A stretch of 10,840 bases of DNA, from contig JAHFRX010000040.1 in NCBI GenBank assembly GCA_023266075.1, positions 1 through 10,840 of the forward strand, read 5' to 3'. The position numbers and the translations under genes are program-made. Positions 7,381 to 10,840 of the stretch are shown piece by piece (within the stretch, counting starts at the first letter, position 1; each line of letters opens with the position of its first letter). The notes beneath the pieces were generated by a model, which was not told where the DNA came from, ran no database searches, and saw only the letters and a list, made by a program, of their open reading frames with translations. The stretch comes from Legionellaceae bacterium. Its GTDB lineage: Bacteria > Pseudomonadota > Gammaproteobacteria > Legionellales > Legionellaceae.

Positions 7381-8310
7381 ATGATAAAACAAAGAACACC
7401 TAAGAAGGTGATTCAAGCGACGGGTGTTGGGTTGCACTCAGGCGAAAAAGTAATTCTTACATTACGCCCAGCACCTGTGAATACAGGTGTGGTATTTAGG
7501 CGAATCGATTTAGATCCTGTTGTTGAGATTCCTGCGTCCTATGAGTATGTCAGTGATACAATGCTTTGTACATCATTGCAGCATAAAGGGGTGCGTGTTG
7601 CGACAGTGGAGCATTTATTGTCTGCGTTAGCGGGTCTTGGTATTGATAATGTTTATGTTGACTTGAATTCTCCTGAAATTCCTATTATGGATGGCAGTGC
7701 TGCTCCTTTTGTGTTTTTGATTCAATCGGTAGGTGTTCGGGAGCAGGACGCGCCTAAACGGTTTATTAAAATTTTAAAACCTATTCGTGTTGAAGATAAT
7801 GGTAAATATGTACAGTTTTTGCCGCATAAAGGCTTTAAAGTGTCTTTTACGATTGATTTTGATCATCCTGTGTTTAATGATAAACCGAAACAAGCCATCT
7901 TTGAGTTCTCAGAGACCTCTTATGTGCGAGAAGTTTGTCGTGCGAGGACGTTTGGTTTTATGTCTGATTATGAAAAACTACGTGAGTGTGATTTAGCAAA
8001 AGGCGGCAGTCTTGATAATGCGGTGGTTGTCGACGATTACCGCGTGATTAACGAAGATGGTTTGCGTTTTGATGATGAGTTTGTGAAACACAAAGTCCTG
8101 GATGCGATTGGCGATTTATATCTACTTGGATCAAGTTTAATTGGTGCTTTTGAAGGGTATAAATCTGGCCATGAGTTAAACAATCGATTATTGCGTACGT
8201 TAGTGCAGCAACAAGATGCCTGGAAGCTCGTATATTTTGATGATCAACAGACGGCGAGATCGACCCGTTATTCAGAAAAGATAGGACAGGTTGATGGCTC
8301 GCTCGCGTGA
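7381..8310 (+). CDS. lpxC: LpxC, UDP-3-O-acyl-N-acetylglucosamine deacetylase
   Basis: LpxC is the cytoplasmic zinc enzyme that removes the acetyl group from UDP-3-O-acyl-GlcNAc, the first committed step of lipid A synthesis, so the organism makes lipopolysaccharide or lipid A. The 309-residue product starts MIKQRT like E. coli LpxC. The zinc ligands line up one residue earlier than in E. coli: His78 in TVEHL, His237 in KHKVLDAIGD and Asp241 in the same motif. The general base is Glu77 and the catalytic His is His264 in KSGHELNN. SPEIPIMDGSAAPF (97-110) is also characteristic. The start is set by this match, because the upstream ribosome binding site is weak. The gene follows ftsZ as in E. 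coli, but secM and secA do not follow; instead a convergent gene ends 18 nt away. No terminator is visible between the two. Confidence 0.98.
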   Translation: MIKQRTPKKVIQATGVGLHSGEKVILTLRPAPVNTGVVFRRIDLDPVVEIPASYEYVSDTMLCTSLQHKGVRVATVEHLLSALAGLGIDNVYVDLNSPEIPIMDGSAAPFVFLIQSVGVREQDAPKRFIKILKPIRVEDNGKYVQFLPHKGFKVSFTIDFDHPVFNDKPKQAIFEFSETSYVREVCRARTFGFMSDYEKLRECDLAKGGSLDNAVVVDDYRVINEDGLRFDDEFVKHKVLDAIGDLYLLGSSLIGAFEGYKSGHELNNRLLRTLVQQQDAWKLVYFDDQQTARSTRYSEKIGQVDGSLA

Positions 8311-8328
8311 AGGAAATTTCTAAGTTAT

Positions 8329-8613
8329 TTATAAATGCTTGACTGCAATCTTTATGTTGACGAGCTGGTAAAATCCGGCTTGTGAGCGCAGCGCATCACG
8401 TAAATCTGGAAGTAAATATCTTAACTCTGCAGCAAATAGCGGTTGTTCGACGCTCAATGTTAAACAGCCTTTGCTGAACCCACTGACACTGCAATGCGCA
8501 CGATAAGTTTCTGGAAGATATTGTTGGATAACGGTCGTTAATGATTCCAACTCGATAGCACGTTTGCAAATGCTGGTGAGTGTAGGGTTAATGCAATATT
8601 TGATGCGCCGCAT
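8329..8613 (-). CDS. dciA: DUF721 protein, likely DciA-type helicase loader
   Basis: This 94-residue protein matches the DUF721 pattern. It has a short basic N-terminus, the motif LTSICKRAIELESLTTVIQQ (residues 12-31), LPETYRAHCSV, a hydrophobic strand KGCLTLSVEQPLFAAELRYL, LLPDLRDALR and a final beta strand. DUF721 defines DciA, shown in other bacteria to bind replicative helicase DnaB and to replace DnaC or DnaI as its loader. It consists of the domain alone, with little tail. The position next to lpxC resembles Pseudomonas, where a DUF721 gene lies just after lpxC (from memory). It is transcribed against lpxC and diverges from the PH-domain gene. The ATG at 8613 is the only Met start before an in-frame stop 30 nt upstream, and it lacks a clear Shine-Dalgarno sequence. 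The family is likely; the helicase role is inferred. Confidence 0.82.
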   Translation of the reverse strand: MRRIKYCINPTLTSICKRAIELESLTTVIQQYLPETYRAHCSVSGFSKGCLTLSVEQPLFAAELRYLLPDLRDALRSQAGFYQLVNIKIAVKHL

Positions 8614-8693
8614 AGTAAAATCATGGTGTATTGAATGAATCTATCTTAGTATATTAAAGTTTAATAAAAATTGCATGCAGAAATGAGGATGTT
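8614..8693. promoter_or_regulatory. Divergent promoter region between dciA and the PH-domain gene
   Basis: This 80-nt AT-rich gap separates two genes transcribed away from each other, so it must serve both unless transcription reads in from elsewhere. On the minus strand TATACT (8653 down to 8648) is a fair -10 for dciA, about 34 nt before its ATG, with a poor -35. On the plus strand TATATT (8650-8655) or the T/A-rich run after it could be a -10. GAGGA at 8685-8689 is a good ribosome binding site 4 nt before the plus-strand ATG at 8694. A perfect palindrome overlaps the possible -10 elements. Confidence 0.45.
8652..8666. repeat. Perfect 15-bp palindrome, possible operator
   Basis: TATTAAA (8652-8658) and TTTAATA (8660-8666) are perfect inverted repeats around a central G. 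The element sits in the divergent promoter region and overlaps the best -10 candidates of both strands, a fitting place for a dimeric regulator site. An 8-bp palindrome, TGCATGCA (8672-8679), lies 5 nt further on. AT-rich DNA yields such dyads by chance more easily than mixed DNA, so the operator role is a guess. Confidence 0.4.
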
Positions 8694-9119
8694 ATGGAAG
8701 AGGATATTGTTTATGTTGCAAGATTACACTGGATCTTATTTTTAGGACCGTTGTCATTATTGTTAATCGCGTTATCCGTGTATTATGTGTTCGAGTACAA
8801 GTCGATGCAGCCGCTTGTTATTTTTTGTGCTTTATTTGCTTGGGCTTGGGGCATTTTAGTGTGGGTGACATATCAATTTTCATCATTAACCATTAAAAAG
8901 AAACAACTGATCCTACGTACAGGATTAATTGTGAGGCAGACGGTAGATATTCCTTTGACACGCATTGAGAGCATTGATATTCGCCAAACAATTCTGGGGA
9001 GTTTATTGCAGTATGGTTCCTTGGTAATTGTTGGCACTGGAGGGTCGCGTCAGTACATCCATAATTTAGCAAAGCCACTCACTTGCCGGCGTTATATTGA
9101 GCAGTTGATGCATCATTAA
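8694..9119 (+). CDS. Membrane-anchored bacterial PH-domain protein (YdbS/YdbT-like, former DUF304)
   Basis: The 141-residue product has two adjacent transmembrane segments (about residues 12-34 and 40-60), then a soluble domain of about 80 residues. The soluble part reads TIKKKQLILRTGLIVRQTVD (66-85), then PLTRIESIDIRQTILGSLL (87-105) and YGSLVIVGTGG (107-117). This is the pattern of bacterial PH domains of the YdbS/YdbT family: strands with a conserved I(E/D)SIDI-type helix-strand junction and a G-rich turn. The cytoplasmic side would carry the PH domain. No enzyme residues are seen, and its function is unknown; relatives occur in one or two copies in many bacteria. The stop overlaps an ATG (TAATG), and the cbpA start lies 11 nt after the stop, so this is probably the first gene of an operon with cbpA and cbpM. 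Confidence 0.8.
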   Translation: MEEDIVYVARLHWILFLGPLSLLLIALSVYYVFEYKSMQPLVIFCALFAWAWGILVWVTYQFSSLTIKKKQLILRTGLIVRQTVDIPLTRIESIDIRQTILGSLLQYGSLVIVGTGGSRQYIHNLAKPLTCRRYIEQLMHH

Positions 9120-9120
9120 T

Positions 9121-9124
9121 GGAG
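9121..9124 (+). promoter_or_regulatory. Ribosome binding site that fixes the cbpA start
   Basis: GGAG just after the upstream stop lies 6 nt before the ATG at 9131. An earlier in-frame ATG at 9119 overlaps the upstream stop and this site, and would add four residues that CbpA relatives do not have. Confidence 0.6.
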
Positions 9125-9130
9125 TCAAGA

Positions 9131-10027
9131 ATGTCGCAGAAAGATTATTATAAGACGATCGGTGTTGAGCGCGATGCTACTGAAAAAGATATCAAGACGG
9201 CCTATCGAAGACTGGCACGAAAATATCATCCTGATTTAAATAAAGACGCAAGTGCGAAAGAGAAATTTCAAGCACTAGGAGAAGCTTACGAGGTTTTGAA
9301 AGATCCTGAAAAGCGCAAAGCGTATGATGAAGGTCGATTATACGAACAGCAACAGCCACCCCATCAAGAGCAATACAGTGCGCATGATTTTGGGTTTAAC
9401 GCGGCACATCAACATGCTGGGTTTGATGCTGATTTATTTGAAACCTTGTTTGGCCAACAAGGTCGATTTCATCAAAGACCGATGCCCGGGATGGACAGGC
9501 AAGCGACATTATCGATTAGTTTAGAAGAGGCTTACGGCGGCGTCACAAAGATGATTCAATTGCCGTCCTCACATGCGGCACCACGTACAATCAAAGTGAA
9601 TATTCCGGCCGGTGTTCGATCGGGCCAGCCGATTCGCTTGACGGGACTTGGTGAGGCGGGTGTGGAAGGTGGGGCTTTTGGAGACTTATATATTACAGTG
9701 GAAGTAGAGAAGCATGCGTTTTTTGATGTCATGGGAGATGATATTTATCTGACCTTACCCGTCACACCTTGGGAAGTGGCTTTGGGTGCATCGATTAAAG
9801 TGCCCACCTTAGCGGGTGTTGTTGATTTAAAAATTTCACCAGGTTCTCAAGGAGGACAAACGCTGAGGTTGAAGGGGCGAGGTTTAAAAGGGAAGCATGT
9901 TGGCGATCAATTGGTACAATTGAAAATTATGATTCCGGTACCAAAATCAGAAGCGGATAAAGCGTGTTATCATGCCATGGCAAAAGAAATGCCATTTAAT
10001 CCACGTGAAAAATGGGGTGTCTCATGA
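9131..10027 (+). CDS. cbpA: CbpA, J-domain co-chaperone and curved-DNA-binding protein
   Basis: CbpA is a class B DnaJ-like co-chaperone that stimulates the ATPase of DnaK. In E. coli it also binds curved DNA in the nucleoid in stationary phase. The 298-residue product opens with a J domain: KDYYKTIGV (4-12), basic helix II with YRRLARKYH (25-33), the essential HPD at 33-35, and FQALGEAYEVLKDPEKRKAYDE (start 46). A Gly/Phe/His/Gln-rich linker follows (about 70-120). Two beta-barrel substrate-binding domains complete it, with VNIPAGVRSGQPIRLTGLG (156-174), TLPVTPWEVALGA (208-220) and LKGRGL (247-252). The four CXXCXGXG zinc repeats of DnaJ are absent, which separates it from DnaJ. The last residues, KWGVS, match the E. 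coli end. The stop overlaps the cbpM start by 4 nt (ATGA). Confidence 0.95.
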   Translation: MSQKDYYKTIGVERDATEKDIKTAYRRLARKYHPDLNKDASAKEKFQALGEAYEVLKDPEKRKAYDEGRLYEQQQPPHQEQYSAHDFGFNAAHQHAGFDADLFETLFGQQGRFHQRPMPGMDRQATLSISLEEAYGGVTKMIQLPSSHAAPRTIKVNIPAGVRSGQPIRLTGLGEAGVEGGAFGDLYITVEVEKHAFFDVMGDDIYLTLPVTPWEVALGASIKVPTLAGVVDLKISPGSQGGQTLRLKGRGLKGKHVGDQLVQLKIMIPVPKSEADKACYHAMAKEMPFNPREKWGVS

Positions 10028-10338
10028 AAGATCAGCAAAAGATGACTACATTTGTGGTAAGTGAGACGTTTGAGCTTAGCATCGAGGACATGAGTGCACA
10101 TTGTCAATTGCCAGTTGAGGTGATTGTGGAGTTAGTCGAGCTTGGATTGTTTGAAGCACATACAACATCTCTAGCATTGCGATTTGATGCTGAAAAATTA
10201 TCTCGTGTGCAATCAGCGGCGAGATTGCTTCATGATTTGAAAATCAATACACCCGGTGTTGTTTTAGCGTTAGAGTTATTGGATGAAATAGAAGCGCTTC
10301 GTCAAGAAATTTCAATTTTACAGCGTCTTGTGCGATAA
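10024..10338 (+). CDS. cbpM: CbpM, chaperone modulator of CbpA (MerR-like HTH)
   Basis: CbpM binds the J domain of CbpA and blocks both its co-chaperone and its DNA-binding activity in E. coli. The 104-residue product has the expected size and make-up. An N-terminal MerR-like helix-turn-helix region is followed by VEVIVELVELGLFEAH (31-46), then LRFDAEKLSRVQSAARLLHDL (start 52), NTPGVVLALELLDEI (75-89) and a C-terminal heptad-rich helix ending LQRLVR. These match E. coli CbpM block by block. The ATG at 10024 overlaps the cbpA stop and has GGGG (10014-10017) 6 nt upstream; the earlier ATG at 10012 lies inside cbpA and is unlikely. Coupled translation would keep CbpA and its inhibitor in step. 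I see no terminator after the gene before the tRNA promoter. Confidence 0.93.
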   Translation: MKDQQKMTTFVVSETFELSIEDMSAHCQLPVEVIVELVELGLFEAHTTSLALRFDAEKLSRVQSAARLLHDLKINTPGVVLALELLDEIEALRQEISILQRLVR

Positions 10339-10395
10339 AAGTATATCTTGCATTCGCGTCTCTAAAAATGTTCGACGATTCATACCAGAAAAAGC

Positions 10396-10424
10396 TTGCA
10401 CATCACGATGGACTTACGTATAAT
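10396..10424 (+). promoter_or_regulatory. Sigma-70-type promoter of the initiator tRNA gene
   Basis: A perfect -10, TATAAT (10419-10424), lies 17 nt after TTGCAC (10396-10401), which keeps the TTG core of the -35. Transcription should start near 10431, about 7 nt before the mature tRNA. The bases just after the -10 are CGGC (10425-10428), a GC-rich discriminator of the kind found in stable-RNA promoters under stringent (ppGpp) control. It is the clearest promoter in the window. Confidence 0.8.
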
Positions 10425-10437
10425 CGGCTTCAGTTGA

Positions 10438-10514
<77 letters not shown>

Positions 10515-10522
10515 ATATTTTT

Positions 10523-10546
10523 AAGACCCCTTTATGGGGTTTTTTG
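10523..10546 (+). terminator. Intrinsic terminator after tRNA-fMet
   Basis: The stem ACCCC (10526-10530) pairs with GGGGT (10536-10540) around the loop TTTAT. It extends through a G-U and two A-U pairs (10523-10525 with 10541-10543) into a T run ending at 10545. This is a standard Rho-independent terminator. It would end most tRNA transcripts while allowing some read-through into rimP, as proposed for E. coli metY. Confidence 0.88.
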
Positions 10547-10560
10547 TTATCTAATAGAAG

Positions 10561-10840
10561 ATGATGATCCAACAAGACATTGAAAATGTATTACGTGATA
10601 CGATAGAAAGCCTAGACTGCCAGTTGTGGGGATGTGAGTTTTTGCAACAATCTCGCCATAGCTTGCTGCGTATTTATATTGATAAACCTCAAGGTGTTAC
10701 GATTGAGGACTGTGAGCGAGTTAGCCGTCAAGTCGCTGCACTCCTAGATGTGCATGATTTGATCCCTGGTCAGTATCGTTTAGAGATATCGTCTCCGGGT
10801 GTTCCAAGACCTTTATTTTATTTAAGCCAGTATGCACAAT
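10561..10840 (+). CDS. rimP: RimP, ribosome maturation factor for the 30S subunit, 5' part
   Basis: RimP helps assemble the 30S ribosomal subunit, acting early on the protein S12/S5 region. The frame runs from ATG at 10561 to the window edge, giving 93 residues of about 150. The N-terminal domain is clear: DIENVLRDTIESLDCQLWG, then LLRIYIDKPQGVTIEDC, SRQVAALLDVHDLIPGQYRLEI and the diagnostic SSPGVPRPLF, which in E. coli reads SSPGLDRPLF. A second ATG at 10564 is equally possible. The only ribosome-binding sequence is GAAG at 10557-10560, directly next to the first ATG, which slightly favours the second. The gene follows an initiator tRNA and terminator, as in E. coli, where nusA and infB come next; I expect those beyond the window. 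Confidence 0.96.
   Translation, partial: MMIQQDIENVLRDTIESLDCQLWGCEFLQQSRHSLLRIYIDKPQGVTIEDCERVSRQVAALLDVHDLIPGQYRLEISSPGVPRPLFYLSQYAQ

Noticed and set aside
8327..8336. The 10-bp palindrome ATTTATAAAT between the convergent ends of lpxC and dciA, as a terminator
   Set aside because: It is all A/T with no loop and would form a very weak hairpin; it also overlaps the dciA stop codon.
10339..10395. A possible terminator or small RNA between cbpM and the tRNA promoter
   Set aside because: I see no stem followed by a T-run and no promoter upstream of it; it appears to be plain spacer.

Overview
This window is chromosomal DNA from a gammaproteobacterium with AT-leaning base composition. It holds the 3' half of the division and cell wall (dcw) cluster, the lipid A gene lpxC, a short stretch of smaller genes, and the start of a translation-factor operon. 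FtsA, FtsZ, LpxC, CbpA, CbpM and RimP all resemble the E. coli proteins closely. The order ftsW-murC-murB-ddl-ftsQ-ftsA-ftsZ-lpxC, with murB inside the cluster, differs from E. coli. The lineage could be a Legionella/Coxiella-like group, but that is a guess from gene order and base composition.

Bases 1-7259 are all on the + strand and tightly packed. They hold the 3' part of ftsW (septal glycan polymerase), murC, murB and ddl (three cytoplasmic precursor enzymes), then ftsQ, ftsA and ftsZ (divisome). Several junctions overlap or nearly touch: 5 nt between ftsW and murC, a 4-nt overlap at murC/murB, 8 nt at murB/ddl and 1 nt at ftsQ/ftsA. This suggests translational coupling. Only ftsZ (57-nt leader) and lpxC (121-nt leader) have room for their own control signals. 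murG, normally between ftsW and murC, is absent from that position.

Bases 7381-8613 hold lpxC and a convergent minus-strand gene for a short DUF721 protein of the DciA type, a likely DnaB helicase loader or recruiter. An AT-rich divergent intergenic region with a perfect 15-bp palindrome follows. Bases 8694-10338 are a compact operon: a membrane-anchored bacterial PH-domain protein, the J-domain co-chaperone CbpA and its modulator CbpM.

Bases 10339-10840 carry a strong-looking promoter, an initiator tRNA gene, an intrinsic terminator and the 5' part of rimP. This matches the start of the E. coli metY-rimP-nusA-infB operon.

I found no mobile element, CRISPR array, toxin-antitoxin pair or defence system. 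The window is mostly conserved housekeeping DNA. The points of interest are gene-order changes, a ddl of the longer DdlA type in the ddlB position, an initiator tRNA with an unusual 1-72 mismatch, and a PH-domain gene coupled to cbpAM.
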